The position numbers were made by a program, and so were the translations under genes. A stretch of 25,341 nt of DNA from a virus, in the IMG/VR virus record IMGVR_UViG_3300011114_000092, positions 1 to 25,341 of that record. One strand, 5' to 3'. Under the pieces are notes generated by a model that worked only from the letters and a program-made list of their open reading frames with translations, was not told the origin of the DNA and searched no databases. Shown here piece by piece: positions 18,478 through 25,341 of this stretch; within the stretch, counting starts at the first letter, position 1, and each line of letters begins with the position of its first letter.

Positions 18478-19809
18478 TTATAACTCAATAGCTGCTGAAA
18501 ATTGACCGCCTACCCATGTCGCATAATTAGCGCCATTAGTTACCATATAAAAAGCAGTCATTCTTGCTGTAGTTTGATAAGAATTAACCGCCGTGCCTGA
18601 CCCAAATGTTGGATTTGTAACTACTGCAATTGTTGGCGAAGCTCTCATTGCAACAGGATATGTGTAATTACTTGCGATTTGATTTCCAGATGGCGCATAA
18701 CCATAAACATATCCCATGTCCATCAATTGATAATATCTCTGACACAAAGCCAACTCAGTGCCATAAGACCTGTAATCAAAGCTTGTTGCTGTTGAGCCTT
18801 TTTCTAGCTGTACGCTGTCAATTACCCAAGTACCGGATGTTTGTGCGCCAACAGTAAACAATATCTGAATACCTGTTGTAGCCGCAGATGGAATGGAAAT
18901 ATTGGTTGTGTATTGTGTTCTGGTGCTAGATACAGTAAATGTTCCAGTAGCAATCTGCGTTACTGTTGGACTTGCCAATGAACCAAACGTGTCTGCTGTG
19001 GTTGTGGCGTAGTAAGCAGTCCATGTCACTGTAGTCAACAATGAATTAGAAATGTAGCAAGACAAGGTGGCAGTTGTATTTGCTAAGTCAAAACAGTTCT
19101 TAGCTTCAATCCGTTGACCAAAACCAATAGCAGTAACTGATGCTGCACCAGTAAATTGATAGCGATACTGTGATGATGTGTATGCACCAGCAATCTGTTG
19201 ACCCGTGACGTTAGCACCTGTGGAATAGGCATACCATCTATCCACGGTGTAAGCTAATGCCGCTGCCGCTGTAATAGTCTGGGATGCACCTGCGTTACGT
19301 TGATCCAAAGCCATCCCGCCATTGATGATGCGGTTCTTGAAGCCTGTGTATTGCACCCCTGTGCAATTTGTCAAAACACCAGATGCTGGAGTTCCTAGTG
19401 CTGGGGTTACCAATGTTGGGCTAGTGTCTAAGACCATCTTGCCTGTGCCGGTCACCGCATTGGTTAACGTCACGCCGCCATAGGTCAAAGTTGATCCCAG
19501 CGTAGCCGCACCAGCCACGTTAGCCGTAGTACCCACATACAACGCTTTAGCCACACCCACACCACCAGCCGTAATGATTGAGCCTGTGGACGTGCTAGAT
19601 GAGTCTGTGACCAGTGTGGATGTAATGCCTTGTGCAAACGGTATACGAGCCGTTGCGGTGGTCTGACCGTCCTTTGTCAAAGCCGTGGATAGACCTGTTG
19701 CCAAGTCCGCTGTAAGGGCGTTAAAGGCGGTTGAGGATATGACCGTGCCTGTGACTACCGGCTGACCAGTGGTGTTTATTTGAAATGTTCCGCTGCCGTT
19801 GTAACTCAT
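18478..19809 (-). CDS. Tail fibre / receptor-binding protein, 443 aa
   Basis: I chose ATG 19809 ([17 protein letters not shown]), preceded by AGGTGA, rather than the longer frame to 19875, which would overlap the preceding gene. Residues 1-90 form the typical fibre attachment start ([20 protein letters not shown]). Next come Ser/Thr/Gly-rich shaft repeats, then a distal domain around residue 160 starting [16 protein letters not shown], a signature of carbohydrate-binding fibre tips. The last residues LCQRYYQLM and the aromatic-rich end fit a receptor-binding tip. The protein probably recognises host surface glycans and sets host range. It is encoded directly after the ejection proteins, as P22 gp9 follows gp16. 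Confidence 0.88.
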   Translation of the reverse strand: MSYNGSGTFQINTTGQPVVTGTVISSTAFNALTADLATGLSTALTKDGQTTATARIPFAQGITSTLVTDSSSTSTGSIITAGGVGVAKALYVGTTANVAGAATLGSTLTYGGVTLTNAVTGTGKMVLDTSPTLVTPALGTPASGVLTNCTGVQYTGFKNRIINGGMALDQRNAGASQTITAAAALAYTVDRWYAYSTGANVTGQQIAGAYTSSQYRYQFTGAASVTAIGFGQRIEAKNCFDLANTTATLSCYISNSLLTTVTWTAYYATTTADTFGSLASPTVTQIATGTFTVSSTRTQYTTNISIPSAATTGIQILFTVGAQTSGTWVIDSVQLEKGSTATSFDYRSYGTELALCQRYYQLMDMGYVYGYAPSGNQIASNYTYPVAMRASPTIAVVTNPTFGSGTAVNSYQTTARMTAFYMVTNGANYATWVGGQFSAAIEL

Positions 19810-19813
19810 TGCA

Positions 19814-21799
19814 TCACCTGTTCGGTTGTTGTGCCAAAGTGTTTGCCAAAGCCGCATTTCTGGCTTGAGCTTCATTAAATTGCTTTACCGCCAATGGCAG
19901 CTCTCGCAATGTACGCATTGCGCTTGGGCCTTGTTGCATCAGCAATTTTGCCATTTCATTGCGCGTTTGTTCGGGCGTAGAAATCTTTTTTCCAAGATTC
20001 ATGACCGTGTTTATCAATGGGGCGGCATTGCCTTGACTGGCGCTTGCAACCGCTTGACCTGCTTGCATTACATCACCGGTATCAAGTTCACCTGTTGCCA
20101 ATAAACGTTGTGCTGTTTGTGATCCTCTGCCTACTGATTCAATTTTTTTAAGATTTTCTTCTTTAAAAAGAGAAGCAGTAAATTTTCGATAATCATTGCC
20201 AAAAATTTCTTTTAATGGGCCACTTGTTTTTGTTTCTCTCCAAAAATCAAGCATTGACGTTTGACCCGCTTTTGTTCCAACCTTGTCTCGTAAAGCCTGT
20301 AAAGCACCAATTCTGAATGCTTCCAATTCACTAGCGCCCATGTCTTTCATTAATTCAGAAACGCCAATTTGATCGTTTTTCATTGCAGTGCGACCAGCCT
20401 CAACCGCACTTTTAAGCTGAGATGGCCCTTCAAACGCATTTCTTGCCATCTTGTAAATTGATTCATTGGTTGTTGGGTCTTTGGGACTTAACTGATCCAT
20501 TTTTTTAATCAAATCTCGTCTGAGTTTGTCATACGATGCACTAAGATTAGTTGGCTCGTTAAATTTACCTTTGGAATCATTGCCTAAGTCGTACAAAGCC
20601 TGCTTGACCTTATCCAATGCATCAAATGGAATATCGTCACCAGGCTTAATCTTAGACAAGTCAATTGGTGTCTGACGGTTAAGTTGTGAAAGTTCTTCAT
20701 ATTTACCATGAGACTTTTGCGATGCTTGCAATAATTTATTCAGCTCAGGATCAACCCTTACAGATAAATTTTCAATTTGTTTATACAAAGGAGCCGCGTC
20801 TGTTTTTCTTTGCTCAATTAAGGCATCTAAAGTTGTTTGATAACCAGCGCCACCAGTTTTTAAAGATTCATCAGCCGCCGTCATTATTCGTTGTGCGCGT
20901 GTGGCTTGCCTATTGCGAATAAGCTGTTCCACATAAGTTTTAGCCTGTCCTGGCAAGGTTGCCAACGTGTCAAGCAAAACTTTTGTGGGTTGTCCAGCGG
21001 CATCAAATAAAGTACCTTCTGGGCCAAGTTTGGATAATTTAGCCTCAATCTGGCTTAACGCATTACCAGTACCGCCAGGCTCAAACAATGAGCCTACGCC
21101 GCTTTTTGACAATACTTCGGCAAGTTTTAGTTTTGCAGCTTCAGCAGCCGAACTTTCACTAATTCTTTGAGCAATATTGCCGCCCACAGCGCCAGCGGCC
21201 TTAGCACCACCTTGAAAAACCGGCCCCAGCATACCGCCCATCATCATGTTTGATTTCAGCGTTTCGCCGTAGTCTTTTTGCTGGGCAGGCTCAGTCACAG
21301 GATTTAACAGACTTGTGCCTGCGCCCAAAACGCTACCTGTTGCCAATAATCGAGGAACAGTAGCAACAAGAGATTCTGGCAAAGCCATTGTCAATGCAAT
21401 ATTGGGAGGGCTGATAATGTTGCCAGCTAAACGGCTTGTGTCAAACCCTTTGTTTTGGCGCCCCGCTTGGTACTTGGCCTCACGTTCAGCAATAGCTTTG
21501 TCCATTGCTTGCTTGTCGCCTATGCCGGTCTCCATCGCCAAACGCCCACCAGCATAAAAAGGATCAGTCGCCCCCATGTATAAGCCTGACAATGGGCTTT
21601 CTTCTTTTGGTGGCAACATTGACATCAAATTTACATATTTACTTTTTGGCGCAGCAACTGGTGGCGGCGGTGTAGCAGGTGCTGGTGAAAACAGCTTTTG
21701 TGCTTGTTCAATAATTTCAGCTTCAGACGCACCGGCAGGGCCGCTGATCTGGCGAATGTTTCCTTGCGGGTCTTGGACTTTGTAGATTTGGTCAGCCAT
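19814..21799 (-). CDS. Ejection-type internal virion protein (P22 gp16-like), 661 aa
   Basis: The first residues (MADQIYKVQDPQGNIRQISG) form a short conserved start seen in phage internal proteins. A Pro/Ala linker (SPAPATPPPPVAAPK, 38-52) and a long, mostly helical body of charged and Ala-rich segments follow. Three adjacent proteins of this type before the fibre gene match the P22 set 7-20-16, which is packed in the head and injected ahead of or with DNA to form a channel through the envelope. No enzyme motif was found. Its start shares one base with the preceding stop (TAATG). GC is uneven; a line around 20161-20220 has only 28% by hand count. Confidence 0.75.
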   Translation of the reverse strand: MADQIYKVQDPQGNIRQISGPAGASEAEIIEQAQKLFSPAPATPPPPVAAPKSKYVNLMSMLPPKEESPLSGLYMGATDPFYAGGRLAMETGIGDKQAMDKAIAEREAKYQAGRQNKGFDTSRLAGNIISPPNIALTMALPESLVATVPRLLATGSVLGAGTSLLNPVTEPAQQKDYGETLKSNMMMGGMLGPVFQGGAKAAGAVGGNIAQRISESSAAEAAKLKLAEVLSKSGVGSLFEPGGTGNALSQIEAKLSKLGPEGTLFDAAGQPTKVLLDTLATLPGQAKTYVEQLIRNRQATRAQRIMTAADESLKTGGAGYQTTLDALIEQRKTDAAPLYKQIENLSVRVDPELNKLLQASQKSHGKYEELSQLNRQTPIDLSKIKPGDDIPFDALDKVKQALYDLGNDSKGKFNEPTNLSASYDKLRRDLIKKMDQLSPKDPTTNESIYKMARNAFEGPSQLKSAVEAGRTAMKNDQIGVSELMKDMGASELEAFRIGALQALRDKVGTKAGQTSMLDFWRETKTSGPLKEIFGNDYRKFTASLFKEENLKKIESVGRGSQTAQRLLATGELDTGDVMQAGQAVASASQGNAAPLINTVMNLGKKISTPEQTRNEMAKLLMQQGPSAMRTLRELPLAVKQFNEAQARNAALANTLAQQPNR

Positions 21800-23610
21800 T
21801 ACTTAACCACTTTCCATCCAGAAGTTTTGTTGTATTTAGAATATAACTTTTCAACCTCATCCAAAGCGGCAAGTCGCCTTTGAATTGATACTGTTTCATC
21901 TCCAACCCGACCAGCCATTTCTCGATACAAGCGCACATCAGCATCGGATTGCGGGCCTTCCATTCTTGGCATTGCCATCACCATAGCGCCACCAATGACT
22001 TTTAATCGGTCTGCTTGTGCCGCACCTTGTGGCGTTTTTCCAATAAGTCCACCAAGAACGTCTACAGCCGCACCGCCATAACTTTGAGTAGGCAATTGTG
22101 TTTTTATTGGTTGACCTTGAGCATCAACACCACCATTACCTTGCAAAATTGCTTTGGCAGATGAAATCAAATCTGGCATTTGTTCAAGATTACGAGCTTT
22201 CTTTTGCTCTGCTTTGTCTGCTTCAGTTTTAATTTTTGCTTGATCAAGCATCCATTGCTGTTGTGCTTTAGGGCTTAGTCCTGCTGGTGGTTGTTCTCCA
22301 GTAGCGACAGGGACAGGCGCTACAGCTTGAGGAGGTGTCGCAGCAGCTTTTTCATCTGCCAATGCCGCAGGATATCCTGATCTATAACGATTAATCATAG
22401 ATTTTTTAATTTCTGGAGCAATTGTTTTATCTGCATTTGTTTCTGCAGCAAATGCGTCTGGAGTTTGTAATTTTGATACAAAATTTAATGGTTGATATGG
22501 TTTTTTACCTACCGGCGCAAGTGCTTGGTTAACTACCGGCGCAACTTGAGAGCCAGGCGCAACAACTGGTTGAGCATTTACAGCAGGAGTTGCTGCGGGA
22601 TTAATCGCAGGAATACCTACCGGCGCTGGATTAAGCAAATTACGCATCGGTGCATTTCTTGGAATAGACACAGGGCCAGGGCCGCCTTTGCCAGTTTCAA
22701 ATTGCAATTTTTGCAATTCCTGTCCAAGTTGAGCATTTTTCTGACCGGCTTGCACCAATTGTTCCGCAGTCAAATTACCAAACTTGTATTGATCAAATAA
22801 CAGCTTGGCTTTGTCTGCCATAGGCATAGAGTTCCATTGATCAGGCGTGTAAGCGCCAGCAGTATCAATGACTTTGCGAGTGCCTAAATTGCTAAATGCA
22901 ACTGTTTGAGGCATTCCGGTAACTGGATCAATTTGTGTAACAGGCGGGTGGAATGTTTCTTCTTTTGCTCTTTCGGCAATAACTCTGCCGTTTTGTACAA
23001 GCGCACCACCAGCCGCAAGCGGATGAACTTGCAATGCCGCGGCTTGTGCAGCTTTTGCCGCAGCTTGTTCTTGCGATTTTTGTTGCAATAAAGCCTGAGC
23101 CAGCATCATTCGACCGGCGCTGGTTTTCATGAAAGTAGGATTATTTAACGCATCAGCAGTCAACAAAGGCACTTGTCGATCTGGCGCTCTTACTTCTGCT
23201 GAGCTTGGAGTAATAGGCATAGCTCCAGCAGATATATCAACAGCAGGATATGCCTCACCTGTTGGCAACGTATTTTGTTTTTCTGGATATTGTCCAGTAA
23301 TAGCAGGCGTAGTTATTTCGCCAGGTATGGTTTCTGTTTTTCCAGAATTTCTAAGAATCTTGGCAAAATCTTCCATTGTGGCTGATTCATAGGCTTTTTG
23401 TTCTGCGTCTGATTTTTCAATATTTTTACCAGCAATATAACTTTGCAACAACTTTACAAGACCAGCATAAGGACTGACTGCCACCCCAGGCATAGTAGGC
23501 ATCTCAATTGGCAAAACAGCTTGTTGTTGCATCGCCTCTGCCATCTTACGGCGGCGATCCATCGCCTGCTGTTCGGCAGTGTATGGGGATAAATTTATAT
23601 CTGCCATCAA
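21799..23610 (-). CDS. Ejection-type internal virion protein (P22 gp20-like), 603 aa
   Basis: The protein begins MMADINLSPYTAEQQAMDRRRK and is rich in Gln, Ala, Lys and Pro. Disordered Pro/Val/Ala repeats lie around residues 310-360 (PVGIPAINPAATPAVNAQ) and a helical C-terminus ends in LAALDEVEKLYSKYN. This looks like an unfolded, refoldable injected protein. It overlaps the gene before it by four bases and the one after by one base. The P22 gp20-like role is inferred from position in the 7-20-16-like triplet. No catalytic motif was found. Confidence 0.72.
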   Translation of the reverse strand: MMADINLSPYTAEQQAMDRRRKMAEAMQQQAVLPIEMPTMPGVAVSPYAGLVKLLQSYIAGKNIEKSDAEQKAYESATMEDFAKILRNSGKTETIPGEITTPAITGQYPEKQNTLPTGEAYPAVDISAGAMPITPSSAEVRAPDRQVPLLTADALNNPTFMKTSAGRMMLAQALLQQKSQEQAAAKAAQAAALQVHPLAAGGALVQNGRVIAERAKEETFHPPVTQIDPVTGMPQTVAFSNLGTRKVIDTAGAYTPDQWNSMPMADKAKLLFDQYKFGNLTAEQLVQAGQKNAQLGQELQKLQFETGKGGPGPVSIPRNAPMRNLLNPAPVGIPAINPAATPAVNAQPVVAPGSQVAPVVNQALAPVGKKPYQPLNFVSKLQTPDAFAAETNADKTIAPEIKKSMINRYRSGYPAALADEKAAATPPQAVAPVPVATGEQPPAGLSPKAQQQWMLDQAKIKTEADKAEQKKARNLEQMPDLISSAKAILQGNGGVDAQGQPIKTQLPTQSYGGAAVDVLGGLIGKTPQGAAQADRLKVIGGAMVMAMPRMEGPQSDADVRLYREMAGRVGDETVSIQRRLAALDEVEKLYSKYNKTSGWKVVK

Positions 23611-24689
23611 AGTCTCCCGTAATCAACCATTAGATAACCGCTTGGATGCTCAATCACTGCTTCTGGCATTACTTCCATCAGCTCTTGCGCCATCACACCG
23701 ATTTGGCGACCGCCAAAGATGTCGTATTCGTAGATTCCCACGCCTATTGGGTGAGTGCCAAGTCTGACAATATTTGATTTCAATCGGCGGTCAGAAAACT
23801 TGCCTACTGGCGACATTAAAGCAGCCCCACCTAAACTAAATAAACCCGCTGTATTGGCATTCTGTGAAGCCACTTGTTGGTTATAAGCGTTTTGAGCAAA
23901 TTGACCTTGTTGAGCTGTTGCTTGTGCAATTGGAGCAGGGGCAACATTTGCACCTGTGTAAGCACCAAATTGCGGATTCTGAATCTGTGAACTACTGGTC
24001 AGTGCATTAATCTCATTAAGTGGCATCTGACGTTGCTGTATCGCTTCTGCAAGCGCCTGCTGTTGGGCAGTGTTGCCAAACTGACCGCCTTGTAATGCTT
24101 GGTTAAATCCTTGAGCATTTGCACCAATATCCAAATTAAGACCTTGCAATGCGGCTTGCTGTCTTGCATCATTCTCTTGTTGACCCAATAACTGGATGGC
24201 ATTGTTGTACGCTTCTGTGCCTGGTCGCAAGCCCTGATTAATTAATTGAGTCTCAGTGCTTGTGCGTTGTTTTGCTAAAGACGGTTCAAGGCGAGCCATG
24301 ATTGCCTCTTGCCCTGTTGTACCTGCATTAACTGGCATTTTTGCCACATTACTCAAATCTAATGAAGTCTGAACAGCAGGGCCGTTAAAACTAAAGGGCT
24401 TGTCAAGCACATTAGATGCAATGCCTGTGCCTTTTTGTGCAAGATTTGACAATGAAAAATCAACGTTTTGCTGAGCCTCTAAAGTTCTTTGCGCTGTTGG
24501 TGTGAGGGTTTGAGTAACTGTTGGAATATCGCCGTTATAACTTACGGTTTGTGATCCATAAGGGGTATACATATTAGGGTTAGAAAGCCTTGCCGTAGCT
24601 CTTGCCGCCTCTAAGTTTGCCGCACCTTGGGCTACTGCCGCCCCTGCATAATCAGGTGCTGCTGGTGCTGCCGCTGTTTTCTTTCCCAT
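23607..24689 (-). CDS. Ejection-type protein with C-terminal S74-like chaperone domain (P22 gp7-like), 360 aa
   Basis: Residues 1-295 form a Gln/Ala/Asn-rich body (LALQGLNLDIGANAQG-type repeats) with low-complexity segments. From about residue 298 the sequence changes to FSDRRLKSNIVRLGTHPIG...YEYD...GVMAQELMEVMPEAV...YLMVDYGRL (pieces only). This is the peptidase S74 intramolecular chaperone pattern, with the typical SDRRLK start and MAQE..P core. In fibre proteins S74 domains trimerise the chain and then cut themselves off. Here the domain is short (about 60 residues) and on an internal-type protein, so it may only be structural. AGGGG lies before ATG 24689. Confidence 0.8.
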   Translation of the reverse strand: MGKKTAAAPAAPDYAGAAVAQGAANLEAARATARLSNPNMYTPYGSQTVSYNGDIPTVTQTLTPTAQRTLEAQQNVDFSLSNLAQKGTGIASNVLDKPFSFNGPAVQTSLDLSNVAKMPVNAGTTGQEAIMARLEPSLAKQRTSTETQLINQGLRPGTEAYNNAIQLLGQQENDARQQAALQGLNLDIGANAQGFNQALQGGQFGNTAQQQALAEAIQQRQMPLNEINALTSSSQIQNPQFGAYTGANVAPAPIAQATAQQGQFAQNAYNQQVASQNANTAGLFSLGGAALMSPVGKFSDRRLKSNIVRLGTHPIGVGIYEYDIFGGRQIGVMAQELMEVMPEAVIEHPSGYLMVDYGRL

Positions 24690-25101
24690 ATCGTTCCCCT
24701 AAATATTTGCAATCATTCTTTGCCAATGTGTACAAAATCATGTCCCCATCAGCCATGCCGTCCTTGATCCTTGCTTCTTCTGTGAAGCCCATCTTTTCTA
24801 CCAAGGATATGCTTTTTAAGTTTGTTGCATCTACTGGAACAATAATTTTTTTGACCTTACACACGTTAAATGGATAGTCAAAAATCACCGCCAAGTATCT
24901 AGGTGTCAACCGACCAGAAATAGCGATATGACAAGTAATTGCTTGCCCACACCAGTTCTCGTAAATAACACCAGCAACAAACTCGCCGTTTTGTTTTAGT
25001 CCAATGGCTCGGCTTTTTGCCTCAAAATAGCCCCCCTCAATCTGTTCAGCAGTCCAATGACCCACTGAATGATCAATAACTATCTCAAAGCACACCGCCA
25101 C
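24652..25101 (-). CDS. GNAT-family N-acetyltransferase, 149 aa
   Basis: The core IIVPVDATNLKSISLVEKMG (residues ~87-106) followed by FTEEARIKDG contains the acetyl-CoA-binding and C-terminal signature (N-x-x-S-x-x-L-x-x-K-x-GF) of GNAT enzymes. An earlier IAISGRLTPRYLAVI forms the central beta-strand region. GNAT enzymes move an acetyl group from acetyl-CoA to an amine; the target is unknown. The listed start is GTG 25101; GTG 25095 has a better GAGG spacing and gives 147 residues. The last 38 bases overlap the following ejection gene. Several phages carry a GNAT here, next to structural genes. Confidence 0.85.
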   Translation of the reverse strand: MAVCFEIVIDHSVGHWTAEQIEGGYFEAKSRAIGLKQNGEFVAGVIYENWCGQAITCHIAISGRLTPRYLAVIFDYPFNVCKVKKIIVPVDATNLKSISLVEKMGFTEEARIKDGMADGDMILYTLAKNDCKYLGERYGKENSGSTSST

Positions 25102-25341
25102 CCTCGAATACCAGATCGGTTGCGACCCACTGTAATTGTATGCCCTGCGTGGCAGTTTTTAACAGCGGCGCAAACGTGTACCCAATATTTGTCGCCCCCT
25201 GCCAGTTGGCAATTGGCACTAAGCCTGATCCCCAAATTGCCGCATCCCAAAGCCCAGAATCCCAGATTCCATAGTTTGATACAGAAAAGTTAAGTTGAGC
25301 TGATTCGTCTGCAAGGTTGTAGTCCACATTCACATTACCAA
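25085..25341 (-). CDS. C-terminal end of a tail or head-completion protein (cut by right edge)
   Basis: The frame is open to the window edge and ends at 25085. The visible ~84 residues include NYGIWDSGLWDAAIWGSGL and the end LKTATQGIQLQWVATDLVFEGGGVL (quoted in part), an aromatic and glycine-rich beta end typical of phage tail structural proteins. A downstream GTG at 25333 gives a spurious internal start; the frame clearly continues beyond 25341. It overlaps the GNAT gene by 17 bases. By P22 order it would stand where the tail machine genes (4, 10, 26, 14) end. The exact component cannot be named. Confidence 0.65.
   Translation of the reverse strand, partial: GNVNVDYNLADESAQLNFSVSNYGIWDSGLWDAAIWGSGLVPIANWQGATNIGYTFAPLLKTATQGIQLQWVATDLVFEGGGVL

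Noticed and set aside
22501-22632. Repeated ACCGGCG pieces as possible DNA repeat element
   Set aside because: They encode the Pro/Val/Ala repeats of the gp20-like protein (PVG, PVV) and are simply codon repeats.
1-25341. Integrase, CI repressor, attP, tRNA genes or CRISPR arrays
   Set aside because: None was recognised on either strand; only a Cro-like regulator is seen, so temperate lifestyle is neither shown nor excluded.

Overview
The window is a segment of a tailed double-stranded DNA phage, most likely a P22-like podovirus. The evidence is the order of the virion genes on the minus strand. Reading from high to low coordinates: TerS (8355), TerL (8056), a large 767-aa portal with a long Gln-rich coiled coil (6462), and a scaffold-like protein cut by the left edge. 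At the other end a tail or head-completion protein enters from the right edge, followed by three consecutive long ejection-type proteins (24689 to 19814) and a tail fibre. P22 has the same order: 3-2-1-8-5 and, later, 7-20-16. No coat gene is seen; in a circular or permuted genome it would lie in the part missing between the left and right edges. Genes are packed with 1 to 20 base overlaps. Overall GC looks moderate, and the host cannot be named from the sequence. No integrase, tRNA or CRISPR array is visible, so a lysogeny module is not shown.

Layout. (1) 1-8762, minus: packaging and head block, with an 805-aa fibre-like protein unusually placed between portal and scaffold. (2) 8755-9942, minus: small accessory genes, a glycosyltransferase and a helical (DUF5856-like) protein. 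(3) 9952-10026, minus: a good sigma70-type promoter followed at once by an intrinsic terminator, reminiscent of the lambda late promoter pR'/tR'. (4) 10082-12631, minus: early-middle genes: HNH nuclease, zinc ribbon, NinB, a VRR-NUC-like nuclease, a C5 cytosine methyltransferase carrying a second full-length open frame, and a replication-like protein. (5) 12632-13350: the control region, with a 51-aa Cro-like protein, a candidate promoter-structured RNA-terminator unit, and repeated CTTAACAA operator-like sites. (6) 13353-16595, plus: recombination operon with ERF annealing protein, YqaJ/lambda-type exonuclease, an SSB-like protein with a DDIPF tail, and an AT-rich HNH endonuclease insertion. 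(7) 16592-18476, minus, convergent: lysis cassette (M15 endolysin, 3TM-type holin, overlapping small membrane proteins). (8) 18478-25341, minus: tail fibre, ejection proteins, a GNAT acetyltransferase and the end of a tail protein.

How it may work: a Cro-like regulator at the centre controls divergent transcription. Rightward transcription gives a SynExo-style recombination kit. Leftward transcription gives replication, methylation and NinB-type functions, then runs through a terminator into the long late operon. Two promoter-then-terminator units lie on the leftward path, at 13062-12867 and 10026-9952. Both suggest control by antitermination or attenuation, although no Q or N protein was recognised.

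The three observations most worth testing are: the ~160-nt structured RNA with a possible pseudoknot beside cro; the methyltransferase gene that is open from end to end in the +1 frame with an ATG immediately after the upstream stop; and the late promoter followed within about 40 nt by a terminator.
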